Shown in pieces: positions 1-13,478 of a stretch of DNA of 64,000 nucleotides (within the stretch, counting starts at the first letter, position 1; the number at the start of each line of letters is the position of its first letter). Source of the DNA: Sympetrum striolatum. Taxonomy: Eukaryota; Arthropoda; Insecta; Odonata; Libellulidae. Location: positions 41,982,943 to 42,046,942 of the forward strand of contig OX388347.1 of NCBI GenBank assembly GCA_947579665.1, given 5' to 3'. A program made the translations under genes and the position numbers. The notes under the pieces are model-generated. The model was not told the origin of the DNA. It saw nothing but the letters and a program-made list of their open reading frames with translations, and did not search any database.

Positions 1-3000
1 TATGCATACCTCTTATTTTTGTTACAAAATGTACGTGTATTTATTTATCTATATGGCTACCTTCATGTGTGTGTGTAAGTACCTGCGTGTGCTTGTATTT
101 CTCTCATTATTCATATTATGGTTCATATAAATATTGAAACATAGGATGAAGAATAATTGTAAGTACATGCTAGAAGACAGAGACTATGTATTAGCTGTCA
201 TAATATTCAAACGTAAACATCAACGGTAAGAAATGAATTGAACGCCCATGAGAATTTTTAAATGGGATTATTCATATGTGTTAATTATTTTTATATGTAT
301 TTTGATAATTTACTCAATTGTTTTATTTATCTTTACCTTAAAGATTTTTGATTTACATGTATCATTTGCATTGAAAACTTGTTCAACATCGCGCGCAAAA
401 TTGTAACTGATATTAAAAACGGAACCAGTATTGAATTACTTTTAAAGAATGAAATAATTGCAAGAAAATCCTGTTCCATCAATCCAAAATAAATTCTATT
501 TAGATGTAATAATTAATAATCTTTTAATAATATTAAAATCTTTAGAATATGCCAAAAATGCATGTTAAGCATTATTAAAATATCAGAAAGAGTTATGTTT
601 TGGCAAAAAATGTGAAGAACGAGTAATAAAAATTTGATAAAATTCAATCCGCAATGCATTAAACAACTCTTTTATTAAAGCTCTGCAAAATAGGGATACC
701 GTGACGATTAAGGCGATATCATTACAGTTTTCACTTAAGGAGGTAGCAGAAACGATTGGGTGTAGAGTATCAACACCTTGCCTTCGAAGAAAGTATGTAT
801 GTCTGGAAGCAGTAAAAGCTGGATGAAGGCAGAGGAAGCTGGAATAACTTATGTACGGTTTGAATAGAAGGGAAACGAAGCCAAGCTCCATGTATAGATG
901 GAGAGGAAGGAGCATATAAATGAGGGAAACATGGGTCTTGCATATCAGATTAGGATATAGGACTGTACGTATATTTCTCTATAATGAAACAGTAATTTTA
1001 ACGTTGTGATAGTAATCCTAGAAGTTGCTGGAAAAAAAATATTCAAACTGGATTTCAGGTAGGGTGCATTTCTGGGAAAATAGCTATAGAGATAAAAATA
1101 ATAACAGTACGAAACCTTAAGTGTCGGAGGCAAAAAAGTGGAAAGGTAGTTCCTACGGTGGATTTTCGAAAATAATGAAAATGCAAAATGTCGTTGCGGG
1201 AAAATTCCCTGTTAACCGCTTGAAAAAAAAATATCACTATGAGCGATGGAGGGCTGTCCACCATCTCTAAAACTTTTTTAAACTTCATACGGAAAAAATG
1301 TTAAAACATGCATGGGAATAGGCTATAAAGAGCCAGAAGGCAGAGAAAGGCTCGGAGTCTAATTAGATTTGCAAATGAATAGCCCCTTGTAGGCGAATTT
1401 GAAAAGTATGCTAATTGCTGCCTTCAGTGATAGACTCGAGGTTTTCGGGAGGGAAACTAGCTTATGTCGTATCCTTTCTAATCCTTTCTGATTAAAGGCT
1501 ACTCTAAGCTTAGTGGGAAGGGTTAGATGAGATTGCTTCCATATGTTTTACAGAGAGACGGAATTGTTAAATATGGTATATCCCAAACTTATTTTTTTCC
1601 ATAGTGGTTTCATAGGGAAAATAGTGATAATTTCTTATGAAAGCGAGTAACACACTATACATGTTAAGTGGCATTAGTATACTAGAATCATTAAATTAAA
1701 AATTTAAAGAATACATTTCATGTATTACGAAAAACGTTTCTAAAAAATAGTTCTATATAATAGAATAAAATAGATGTTGTTTCCATGCATGGTGTGATTT
1801 TTCTTTATATTTATTACCCATGAATCATCAGTACCGAAGTAAAAAATTTTGTTACGATCCAAGAAATACTATTACATATAGCAGGGGATTATAGAATAAA
1901 TTTTAACAAGTAATGGGCTACAACATCATTAGGAAGAGAAGACAATCATCGAGAAAAGTGGATTAAATTAAGCTGTTTTCAAATCAATAATGACGTAATT
2001 AGCTAGAAATTCAATTTGATAGACTTTAATATTCATTTAAATTTATTTTGACATTTCGTAGAAGTTGAATAAAACCGGCTGTATACATTTAATATTTCTT
2101 TATTTTGTAAACATTTCTTGTTAAACTCACAATTAAAATGTTAAATATTAGCTCTCGGAATATCATCAATATAAATACCATTAGTATTTTAATTGATATT
2201 TGTACACTAAGAAATTAATTTTAGTGTAAGTTAAGCTACATTCATTTAACGCCTTAAATAATATTTACTTATATTAAACCATGAAGGAGTAGTTAATGTA
2301 AAATTTATTACATTTTAGAAGCAGAATATTTTCAACACAGTTTTATGCTTCGAATTGCCCATTTTTACTTCAAAAAATTTTCTCATACAGTAATATTAGA
2401 AAATTTTCAACAACTTATATTTACGAATATGATCCCTCACGTTTCAGAATAAATTATATAATGAATATAAAAAATATCTCATAAAGGTTCCGAGGAGTAT
2501 GCAGGAATCCGTTTTTCATGGATTTAGGTCGCCACTTTAAAAGGTGGAGCTTTCTTTTGAACGTATTACCCAGATCTCGAAGCGGAAGAATAGTTAGAGC
2601 GATGCGGGGCAGGAGAAGTAATGGTATTCTTTCAAAGAGAAAAAGCGTTTAATTTAGAGATCCAATCGACGGGTTAAAACGAAATGGTGGAAAGTGAGCG
2701 AAATAGGAAATTCCGCCGACGCGAGCGAATCAATGGAAATGGACTTTTGCATAAATGAAGCGATAAGAGGTTTAGGCAGTCCAATAGTCGCCGTTTAAAG
2801 TCCATTTCGCTCTCCGGAATTCTTTATTTAGAACGCGCAGAAAATGGCAGGTTTTTCCTTTGCAGTAACGATTATATATAAGTATGCTCTGACGTAATAT
2901 ATTGTTTAATACGCGGGTTGAACATTCTAAAATAATATTCCTTGCGAAAATAAATAAGTCCAACAGTACCCAGTCTTCTAATTGGTGAAACATATTAATG

Positions 3001-3164
3001 GTATATTTTAATATTTTTTCACAGTAAATCCCAAAAAGAATGTCGATTATTTTAGCTTCTTCTCGGAGTAATAAAAAAACTGTTAAAAAAAGGGTTTTTA
3101 GAGATTCTCTTAGAAATCTTAAAAAACGAAAAACCCCTTCATTATTAGTTGTTGTTAGCTTTTA
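1..3164. other. AT-rich DNA, no gene recognised
   Basis: Short ORFs occur on both strands, but none has a recognisable domain, splice context or codon bias. The stretch from about 2500 to 2830 is slightly richer in GC and purines, without a clear open frame. A short GT run lies near 69-75. I see no repeat shared with the rest of the window here. Confidence 0.6.
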
Positions 3165-3850
3165 TTTTTACATTCTCCCTATACGTACTATAGAGAAAGT
3201 ATTGTATTCGCAAAAAAAATAACCTCCAGATTTCGACGGAAATAGATGTTTTGGGGCCCATAGAGCTCTTTTTCGTTATTTTACCGAACATGTCTGTCTG
3301 TGTGTCTGTGTCTGTCTGTGGTAAAAACGTTTGTGGGCGCTTTATCTTAAAAAGTAATTATCATCATCATCATCATTTCCAAAATTCATATTTAGTATTT
3401 TCCTAATAATGCCAAGAGTTGATTAGTTTTTGATGTATATCTCTAAACCGGAAGTTGCGGTTTATCCGGAACAAAAGTTTGTTTCTTAAATATCTCTGTC
3501 AGAATGCAATTTAGGTATATACAATTATTTACAAAACTTATAGATAATGTACTTTACTACAACTTTTGTATGTAATATTTTTTCGTAACACTGAATTTTT
3601 AGGAGTTATTCTTCAATAATGGTTAACAGGAAGTTGTTGTTTATCAAGAAATGGAAGTTTTTCATACATATCTCTGTCAGAATGCAATATAGGTATATAC
3701 ATTTACATACCAAAGTTATAGAAAATGTATTTTACTACAACTTTTGTATGAAAAGTTTTCCTGTAACACGAGTTATTTATATATTATCGGCATAGGCTTC
3801 TGTTTTCAATAAATATGGAGAAATTCATGAGTTGGCCACATCAGATTTTT
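3165..3850 (+). mobile_element. HINE/DINE-1-like non-autonomous Helentron element, diverged copy
   Basis: This is the oldest of three related copies (others at 32543 and 39536). It starts in a T run followed by a degenerate left subterminal inverted repeat (CATTCTCCCTATA). Then come GAGAAAGTATTGTATTCG, a GTCTGTCTGTGTGTCTG microsatellite at about 3290-3320, GTGGGCGC near 3333, and GAGTTGATTAGTTTTTG. It ends with AAATATGGAGAAATTC and GTTGGCCACATCAGATTTTT. Subterminal inverted repeats, a GTCY-type microsatellite and a 3' stem-loop before a T run are the known layout of Helentron-associated elements (DINE-1). No protein is encoded. Assignment rests on this structure and on alignment by eye with the younger copies. 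Confidence 0.55.
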
Positions 3851-6407
3851 TTAAATATCTATAGGAATAACTCTTATTGAATCTATTTGCTGCCAAAGAA
3901 TCATTCGTGACTCTTTTAAATTCAACTGGGAATTAAAAATCACGAGAAGTTCCACTTAATTTCGTCTTTATATTTATTTAGAGTTATTGGAGCACTTAGA
4001 TTTGTGCTACAAAAATATATTTCGAAGCATTTGAATGCCATTTGGTCTAGTAAATGGTGAATAAAAAAACACTTTTCAAGAGAAAATAGTAAAATTATAT
4101 ACAAGATTCACTTTACGCACCTACACTTTGCCAATATCTCTTTAAAGTTGGTTTTATTTTATCCGTCATTTAGTCATATTACCACAACATCACTCGCTAA
4201 TCCGGTAATTTTATGAATTTTTTTGATATTTACATATGGTTGATGGAGGAGATAAAAAAAATTATTTTCTTAGAACTCACGTCATTGAGAATCCGTCGAA
4301 AAATTCTGGAATGCAAATATTTGCAATAATATTATCGTTATACTACATTCCTTTGAGTAAAATAAAAATCGCAATGGTAAATTCATATGTTGGATATGAA
4401 TTATACGTACAATACTGTCCTTTATATATTCCATAATATTGCTTGACCTTAGAACGGTGTCCGAGACACAACATCGAATACAAAGCTTAAATTTATTCCC
4501 GGCAGTTTCGCGCAACCTAGAATACCGCATAGGATCATGCATATACATATTCAGAAAATTAGGAGGTTTGAAGTGCCGTAATGGAGAGAAAACGACCTCG
4601 GGAGACAAGTTATATGAAACTCTCAGCCACAATTGAATCAACAAAAAAGTATCTTTTAGAATTCTTTGGATATTTATGCAATACGAAATAAAAGCCTTAG
4701 ATTCATACACAATGAATGAATGATATTGGAAATCTCCATTCAAATGTAATTGAAGAGAGAGAGAGAGCTAGGAAGAGGATTTCTTCAGTAAAAGACATCC
4801 TTATTTAGTCGTAAATAGATCTTAACTATAATTAAGCCTTCCCTGTAGTTCGGTTTGTTGATCAATAGCTTTTGTTCCAAATTCGCTTTGATCAAACGAA
4901 ATAAAAAATAAAAGAATTTCAATCTACCTAAAAATTCCGATCTTTCACGATTGAACTTGATTTATAAGAGATACTGCTGAAAGAAGCTCAGAAATCAAGG
5001 GTAAAAATGCTCGACATTGTAGTATTTAAAGCGTTTGAGCACCTGACTTCCTAAGTAATGAGAAGCGCACCGGAAAACGTTTTCTAAAAGAGCAAGCAAA
5101 AGCAAAATAAAACAAGAATATTCGAAACAAGAATGCAGGAGAAAAAAATAGAGGAAATGAACTTCCAGGAAGTAATAAGCACACAATTCTAAAAATACTG
5201 CTCGAACCTACAAATAAAAGACTGATATTATCTTAAATGTGAGTAGAACACATTTTAAAGTATATAATCATTAACTCCAAATTTGATGGACATCGACTTT
5301 CTACAAAGTTGCAAGCTAAGTGAACATTTAATTTTGTAACATTCCCAACAATAGATTGTAGAATTATGTTCAAATATTGTTTGTAGTTACTAGCTTTAAA
5401 CAAAAATTACATTATTTTTTAGCAAGAAAAATTCACGGTTATCGAATTTAAAAAACGCTGAACTTATAATACCCAAAAATAGAAGTGTTTAACAGGAATT
5501 TAAAATACATGCTTCTTTCGTTCATTTTATTCTTGCCAATTTTTGTAAAATTAAATAAGTTACCTAAATGTACCCTTTCACTACTATGAAAAAATAATAA
5601 TTTAAAACATAAAATACTTCATTTCACGACTGGGTTTTCTATAAATATCCGTTCCTTTCTGTGATGAATGCTTTGTACCATTGATTTACCCATCTTGACG
5701 AATATATTCGAACTTACAAGACCTCGATAAAGACCATATTAATAATGAAAATTATGAAAAACGATGACAAAGGAGTGTCTTAAGGGACCGATCACAACTT
5801 AAATTTTCTCATATGTTTTAAATATTAATTTAAGGTAAGCATTCTGCTGTTATCCATCGCAAAGAAGTAATTTTAAATTAAGGTTTTACACAAAATTACC
5901 AAAATCTTATCAGCATAAAACTTATTTTAAATATGCAAATGCGTGTATTATATAATAATTTTTGATAAGCAGTTGTAATTCTCTATTTCCAAATAAATCA
6001 AAACTTGCTGCATCTCCGGCCTTTGATGTTATTCTGTGATTTATAAACGAGCATAAATTCTATTTCAATTAGATAACCTCTTACATTTCATATACCCTTC
6101 TGCGGGTCCTTATAACCTTAAATTGCCTACGTTCTCAACTTAAATAGTGACGGAAACCACTGAAATTGTTATAAAAATCAGTAAATTTCGCAAATGGAAG
6201 ATAGTCAAAAAGATTTCCACTTCACCATTTGAACGATAGGAATAATTAATCTAAATTTTTCTGCTACAATCACCACTAATTATTAATTTAATCATGCTAC
6301 TTATTTTGACACTTAATTGGCACAATCTAATGGCTTACTCGTATTTGATTTGGGTGTAGTTTTCTATGACTGACGTTTTATTCGCTGTGTCTAAAATTTA
6401 GTTGAAT
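3851..6407. other. AT-rich DNA, no gene recognised
   Basis: The longest open frame (153 codons, minus strand, 4282-4743) has no recognisable domain and faces other open frames on the plus strand, so I do not call it. A (GA)n run sits at about 4752-4767. Nothing else stands out. Confidence 0.55.
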
Positions 6408-6441
6408 GACACTTTGACAATGGAAGAATTGTCAAAGTGTC
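6408..6441. repeat. Perfect 14-bp hairpin
   Basis: GACACTTTGACAAT at 6408-6421 and its exact reverse complement at 6428-6441 are separated by a 6-base loop, GGAAGA. The hairpin lies exactly at the left edge of a CpG-rich block. Its function is unknown; it could be the end of a DNA element or a stem formed in a transcript. Confidence 0.8.
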
Positions 6442-6900
6442 TTTTCAGGAATCCTCCCCTAACACCGTACGGAAGTAGCCCCCCACTCTCCCCCAACTCG
6501 GCACATCTTGGCTTCAAGTTATCCTTCGGCACTTCTTCCACCTTCCTCCTAAACAAGAGGAATTCACGCCTCGAACATAACTCCCAACTTACCCCACCCA
6601 TTTCCACAAATAGCGGATCCAAAGGCGGCTTTGTTGCCATGGCAGCGCGCCTAGCGTTCCCACGCCTTCTCCACCTCCCTTTTCGCACGGGATATCGACT
6701 CGCCATCGTTTAACGACCGACTATTTCCCATGGATCCGTGACTTCCACAGTTATACCCAAGCGGTGCATCCGACTGCACCTCAGTCACCTTATTTTACGC
6801 CGTCTTGAGCACTGCGACCATCTCTTCATCTACAACGCCTCCTTAGTTACCGTGGTGACACATCGAGGGCTCCAATTTTCGATGGGATGATACGTACCGA
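6442..6900. other. CpG- and pyrimidine-rich block, possible exon or promoter remnant
   Basis: This block is much richer in C and in CpG than its surroundings. It is open for about 100 codons on both strands at once (plus 6402-6713, minus 6398-6706), a usual side effect of high GC. I recognise no protein family in either reading. It could be a retained CpG island, an old processed pseudogene or part of a mobile element that begins at the hairpin at 6408. Confidence 0.3.
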
Positions 6901-7696
6901 CGTTTTCTAGTTCAAAATGTCTCCCTACCTTCCATGCATTCCTTGAGTACCATGTATTTCCACAGATGAGACGACAGTTGAATCGTAAGAAAGGCCCTCA
7001 AAGTCCGGGGTCGTCTTACAGGACAAATACAAAAATAATTAGTGCGAATGTTTGAAGTAATCATAAGGCAGATGCAAGAAAATAAAGGTTTGTTCATTGT
7101 TGTTGAAAAATTACAAATAGGACAAAATACCGTGTTTTCTATACAGGATGATGATCGCTGTTGTAAAATAAATTCATAGGTCGCTCACACTTTGGTGGTC
7201 GTCTTTCTATGTGACAGTTACACGCTAAGACTGTTAAACTTTGAATACAATTCATACCTCTTCTTATCTGCTGAAATATACGGTAACCATTGGTTACAGC
7301 ATAAGGCGTATTATCCCATAATACAAATTTAAAATGTAACACTTGGCAATATAAGCAGCGAAGAATTGCTCCCCGCTTGAATATATAAAATAAAAATTTG
7401 AAGACATTTTTAAATCGTTCTTCTTCTACTCTTTCTGGTGCCACTCCTATCATAAATTGGAAATCATCATGTACAATTCTTTTCCCTCTTCTGAAGAATT
7501 CAGTGGAGCTGTAGTTAAACCACTTTTTAAAATTATCTATCCAGGAAATTCCTCTTCTATCTTTGCTCCGCCTCTCTTCTAGGAGTTTTGGTGGGCTTGA
7601 TGGGAGCTGTGACTTTCTCTACATGGACTGAATGAGTACGGATGCTTGTTTTGACCATGAGACGTTGTCCCGGGATTGTTGTCAACTTGTGAAGTG
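6901..7696. other. No gene recognised
   Basis: AT-rich DNA with short open frames in both directions and no recognised domain or repeat. It ends where the left arm of the foldback element begins. Confidence 0.5.
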
Positions 7697-8409
7697 AATA
7701 TTGGGTTAATGGTAGTTATCTGGGTGTTTTATCTTTACTTTTTTCAGGTAGAAATTTGGAGGGTCGCCATCCTAATCCGGACCCTTGGCTCGAATTCGCA
7801 GCTTGGAAGCGCCCGGCCGCCACAGCAGGTGGGGGCCATAAAAAAACTGACCGCGTGGAATACGATTTAAAAAATAATAAACAATTCAAATGAGGAATAA
7901 TTTATTATTTTCGTCGTCTCACTAGTTCAAAGAGATATACAAGCGTCTTTTTATTGACGTTCTACAATGAAAATAAAGATTTTGCGTGATTTTGCTAGAA
8001 ATGACCCGTTGACGCACGGCAACGTTGCCCCGGGGATGGGTTGGGTTGGGGGAAGGATTTCTAGATTTCTAGATTTTTGCTAGAAATCCCCGACACGTTG
8101 CCGTGTGTCAACGGGTTATTCCTAGCAAAATCACAAAAAATCTTAATTTTCATTGTAGAACGCCGATAAAAAGACGCTTGTGTATCTCTTTGGACGAGTG
8201 AGCCGATGAAGATAATATATTTTTGCCCATTTAAATTGTTTATAATTTTAAAAGTCAGTTTTTTTATGGCCCCCACCAGCTATGGCGGCCGGGCGCTTCC
8301 GAGCTGCGAAATCGAGCTAAGGGTCCGGATTAGGATGGAGACTCTCCAAATTTCTATCTGAAAAAAAGTAGAGGTATAACCCACAGATAACTACCATTAA
8401 CCGAATATT
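7697..8409. mobile_element. Foldback (long terminal inverted repeat) element, non-coding
   Basis: Two inverted arms of about 320-340 bp nearly fill this 0.71-kb element. The left arm starts AATATTGGGTTAATGGTAG and the right arm ends with its imperfect complement CTACCATTAACCGAATATT. Inside, GGCGGCCGGGCGCTTCC, GGTCCGGATTAGGATGG, AGTTTTTTTATGGCCCCC and CCCGTTGAC-CACGGCAACG all recur as mirror complements. The unpaired centre (about 8037-8087) holds GGGTTGGGTTGGGGG and a direct repeat of TTTCTAGA. No ORF of interest is present. The layout fits a MITE-like or foldback DNA transposon. I could not see a convincing target-site duplication, so the superfamily is open. Confidence 0.75.
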
Positions 8410-9442
8410 GTAATTATAGTTCAGGAAATGTTTCCAAGTGTTTATGGTCGAGTAGTTCCCCTGGTTCTACAGTATTTTATTGCTAATATTAATTCAAGTT
8501 ACAGTTATCGAATGCTAAATTTTATATCGTCTTCATTTGTGTCTTACATCATGTTTTCATTACATTATAATTTTAGATAAAAGTGTTACATAATGGCCTC
8601 AAGTAATTCTAGTACCTTCCTTGTGCGCAGTGGAATAGTTTCGTTTATTATCTTAATAAATCCTTTCTCTCTAACATGAACATGATCTTACCTTGCGAGA
8701 AATATGTTTTTACGTGAGAAACAAGGACGTATTAGCATGTGCTTTGTGACTTGAAATAATTTGACCTTGTTGTGGCAATGTGATTAGCATACCAAAGTCT
8801 TCCAACACAAGAGTAACTAATAAAATCATATTCTTTGTGTTGCTATAGAGGCCGATTTATTTGTTTTGAAGATAATTTCAACGTAATATTTTAAGTAAAA
8901 TTACTGAGTTTTCCTTCATTTAATCAGGGTAATTAACGGAAATACAAAAAATTCACATCTCCTAGTGACATTAAATTCAAATACTGAAATGCCATTCAGA
9001 CTATTGAAATCAAATATCGATAGTTACATGATTATTATGATTGATTCATTTATGCAAATTCTGTTGTTATGATACAAAAAGAACGAATGCTATAGATTTG
9101 CTCTTCTTATGGACCAGGTAAATCTCTCTTTGTCTTTTTTTACAGAGATTAATAGATTCCTCAGAATCCATGTTAATTATTTTCATCATTTTATGATTCC
9201 AAAAGGAAGAATAGTGCCACATACGTGAATATACATCTATAATCTAACCCTCCGTAGGTGAAGTTTACATATTTCTTGTACACAATTACATCAACTATGG
9301 AAATTTCAAAACTTAAAAGTGGGTTTGATTTTTATCAGAATTGCTATATGTTTAAAATATGTAAGTATAAAGTCCTTTAATTCCCATGAGTATAGAAAAT
9401 GGATATAAAGGAAACTATTTCGTATAATAAATTGTTTGTTAA

Positions 9443-9443
<1 letters not shown>
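8410..9443. other. AT-rich DNA, no gene recognised
   Basis: No long ORF, repeat or RNA gene recognised between the foldback element and the (TAA)n target of the Dong-like element. Confidence 0.55.

Positions 9444-9497
<54 letters not shown>
9444..9497. repeat. (TAA)n microsatellite, left flank of Dong-like element
   Basis: Eighteen uninterrupted TAA units. The Dong-like element starts directly after it. Dong elements are known to insert into TAA repeats, so this is read as the target sequence on the 5' side. Confidence 0.95.
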
Positions 9498-9498
<1 letters not shown>

Positions 9499-12400
9499 CC
9501 TCCCCATGGTTCACGCCTTGTCGTGGTGGGAGGGCTTGCGAGCCTTAATGATCCTGAGAGCGATGCCGGCCGGAGATTTTACTCCTGGCAGGGTCACCCA
9601 TGCCGGTAAGGTTGAAGGTGAAAGGCCAGACGAAAGGTGAACCGAAGAAATCCAGACGCGTCTGATATCATAGTGTGCGGCGTCCTGGTCAGCGTCTGTT
9701 TCCCCATGTTAGGGGCGGCTGAATTGCAGAACCTGACAGTAGGTATAAAATGTACACCCGTCTTGGGCGGAGATGGAAATGAGAAATAAGAGCCTCGGAA
9801 AAGTGCCGCTGCCTGGGGATCGCCAGGGCATGTCTATGGCCGGTGGTAGACATGACAGAGAGCAAGCCGGTGTCAGGGAGCTGAGGAGGCGGGCCCCTGT
9901 CTCTCAAGAAACTACAGCCCCATCAGAAGAAGATTCCATGGCTAACACTCAACAAGCAACAAGAACTGATGCTGCCTCTAATGGCTTGCCCGCCCAAGTA
10001 AAGGGGGCTGCTGGTAGAGAAGATCGCACTAAACGTATCAAATGGTCTCGTGAAATGAATATGGACATAATCAAAGCATTCTACCGGGCCAACAAGTGCG
10101 AAGACAAACCATTGCCTGGATATAGACATATTCTCCATGCAGAATTTAGCAAGATAAGACCTGAGCTACACCAATCTGAACAGAACATAGTAGATAGGAG
10201 GAACGTAATCCTCAGAAAAGGATACTTGACCGCGGTGGAAATAGAGGAAATAAGAAAGCAAGTATTTGAAGAGCAGAATCCACATCTAACTGAGGAAGTG
10301 GAACTAGAAACTGAAAGCGTTAACGGAGAAACCGAAAATATGGAGTCTATCAGTAATATGGCAACCAGTGTTACTTTCCGCGAACATGAGAATGATGAAT
10401 TGCTTGCTAAAATGCAAAGCTTAATTGAATTTTTTAAAGGGACAAAACCATCAGAAAGACCAAAGTTACCCAAGCTTATTAATCCAAGTAAGGCTTCGGG
10501 AATTATTGATAGAGTGAACAAGATCCTTAGACTTCATTTAATTCAAATCAATGATTTAGAGGAAATCCAACTGGCCTTATACTGTGGTGCTACAATGGTG
10601 ATTGAATTGAATGGGCAAAAAGCTTACAGACCGAGAATCACAAATCAACTCCACAGAAACAGAGACGAACGCAAGCCCCCTTGGAGAACTAGGTTGGAAA
10701 AGAGTATCAATTATTTTAGAGCGAATGCAGATATAATTGATGCATTCCTTAGTGGCAACACCTCTAGGAAGATTGTTGGGAAAGTTTCCAATATCTGTAG
10801 TCAAGCAAACATAGATCAGAATGGTAGCAACGCCAGGCAATTACTCCAAGATTTAAAAGATACTTTCCGTCAAAAAGCCAAGGTCAAAGGAGCAAGATTG
10901 AAAAGATATAATGAGCTGACAAAACGTAAAAAACAAAACAGAGATTTTATGAATAATAGGAAAAAGTTTTTTAGACAACTAGAAATGAATAACACAGATT
11001 CCAAGGAATTCAGAGAACCTGATGCGGAAGAAGTTGTTGAGAACTGGAGGAACCTCTGGTCAATACCAAAACACTACAATCATGATGCAGAGTGGGTTAA
11101 GGATATCCAAAATAAACAACAAAATCTGATTCCAATGCCATCAATAGAATTGAATGAATATGACATATTAAAAGCAGTAAAAAGAACTAGCAATTGGAAG
11201 GCACCAGGTCCTGACCATCTTCAAAATTACTGGTTAAAATATTTCACAGCCGCTCATAAACCACTTGCTCTAAGTTTTACAGACATATTGGAGAATCCTG
11301 ATCAACTACCACAACATCTTACGGAAGGAACAACTTATTTAATATATAAGAAGGGAAATCCATCAAATCCTACAAATTACAGACCAATAACCTGTCTGTC
11401 TGTCATTTACAAGTTATTCACTGCCTTACTATGTGACAAAATTTACCAACACTGCGAGATCAACCATCTGATTTCAGAAGAGCAAAAAGGGTGTATCAGA
11501 AAAGCTTTAGGTTGTAAACACCAATTAACGGTTGATGCGGTGATTTTGAAGCAGGCACAAGTTAAACAAAGAAATTTAGAGATGGCGTACATTGACTACT
11601 CTAAAGCCTTTGATTCGGTTCCCCACTCCTGGTTAATCAAGGTTTTGGAAATTTATAAGATCTGCCCTAAAATTAGAAATACTCTAAGTAGTATCATGTC
11701 AATGTGGAAGACCAGACTGATGAGAGGTAATTATTCCATAGGTGAAATTAATATAAGAAGGGGCATTTTCCAAGGAGACTCGCTGTCACCCTTATGGTTT
11801 TGTCTTGCCATCAATCCCCTATCTACTCTTTTGAAGGACACTAACATCGGCTATAAACTAATCAGAAATGGAAAGAGAAGACTAAACCATCTGCTGTTCA
11901 TGGACGACGTAAAGCTATATGCAGAAACACCTGAAAAACTAAAATCATTAATAAAAACTGTATCCCTGTTTAGCAGAGACATCTGCATGTCCTTTGGATT
12001 GGAAAAATGTGCGACTGTCAGCATTAAACGAGGAACTATTAAAAAACACGAAGAGGATTTCCTCGGAATAAAAAATTTAAGACAGGATGAGATCTATAAA
12101 TATCTAGGATCTCTCCAAAACGGTAGAATAGACCACACCCAATTGAAAAAGGAGTTCAAGGAAAAATACATAAGGAGAATTGCAAAATTATGTAATACAA
12201 AGCTATCAGGGAAGAGGATAGTTGAAGGAATCAACAGCTGGGCAGTTCCAATCCTTATTTACTCCTTTGGGGTAGTAAAATGGTCTGAGAGTGACTTAGA
12301 TGAAATAGACAGGAAAACAAGAACTCTCCTGACGAAGTTTAGATTCCTTCATCCAAACTCATCTGTCAAGAGATTATATTTACCTCGCAAGGAAGGTGGA

Positions 12401-13478
12401 AGAGGCCTGCTGAACATCAAGAATATGTGTAATGTCCAGGTTTCTCAAATGAAAGAGAAACTAAGAACATCTTCTGACGAACTTATGAAGATGGCGGTAG
12501 AAGCTGATGAGGGATACACTCCCCTCAATCTCCAACAGGAAGGAACCAGCAAAGAACTAAATACTCAAGAGGATAAAAAAGTATGGGAAAGTATGGATAT
12601 ACATGGAAAGTTCCCAAGATTACTAGACCAACCTTATATCGACAAAAAGGCCTCATTACAATGGATACACAAAGGATACTTGTATCCTGAAACCGAGGGA
12701 TTCCTTTTTGCAATCCAAGACAGAGTAATGAAAACGTTAAATCACCAAAAACATATCCTGAAGCTGAATGTGGAAGATAGATGTCGAAAATGTGGAAAAA
12801 CAAGGGAGTCCATCGAACACATAATGGCTGGTTGTCCAAATCTAGCAGACACAGCATACCTAGGAAGGCACAACCAGTTCGCGAAGCTCATACATCAACA
12901 ACTGGGTATGAAATATGAACTCCTGGATGAGGATATCGTTCCATATTATAAATATCAGCCTGCTCCTGTTTTAGAGAGGAACAAGATCATCCTTTATTGG
13001 GATAGACCAGTTTTAATAGATAAAACGATTAATTACAACATACCATATATTTTGCTAATTAATAATGCGAACAAAACCGCAATAATCATTGATATAGCTG
13101 TGCCACTGTCTCATAACATACGAAGAACGGAGATGGAAAAGAGGGACAAATACGAAGAGCTTGCGTGGCAATTAAAGGATATCTGGAAGTTGGTAGAGGT
13201 CCAGGTTGTCCCATTTGTGATATCTGTTGAAGGATTGATGACCTACAATTTTGGTAAAAATTTGGAGAAAATTGGTTTAGAGGAATATACCATCGGTGCA
13301 GCACAGAAAGCAGTATTACTGCAAACATGTCACATTATGCGCAAGTTCCTCAGCAATTAATAATAAGATCACATGGGTTAGAGTGAATTCTCTCTCCGTG
13401 TCGACTGAGCCTAGTCCTAACCATCTATGGACAGGTGAATATTTTCCAGCGGAAACGCTGAGAAAGTGCAAAAACTCA

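Noticed and set aside
583..915. 110-codon minus-strand ORF, weakly resembling the 89-codon ORF at 29808-30077
   Set aside because: A short run of similar residues (FCxAxI...) was noted, but the nucleotide match is too weak to separate from chance, and neither has a known domain.
3171..3203. ACTTTCTC...GAGAAAGT left-end hairpin of the HINE copies as a Helitron 3' hairpin
   Set aside because: No CTRR follows it on either strand. The pairing of this end with the TATATGGAGAAAGT at the other end fits a Helentron-type subterminal repeat better.
4282..4743. 153-codon minus-strand ORF
   Set aside because: Composition follows from AT-rich DNA, opposite-strand frames are open too, and there is no domain or splice context.
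6398..6713. Overlapping 102- and 103-codon ORFs on opposite strands as genes
   Set aside because: Both are open because the block is GC-rich and stop-poor; neither protein is recognisable.
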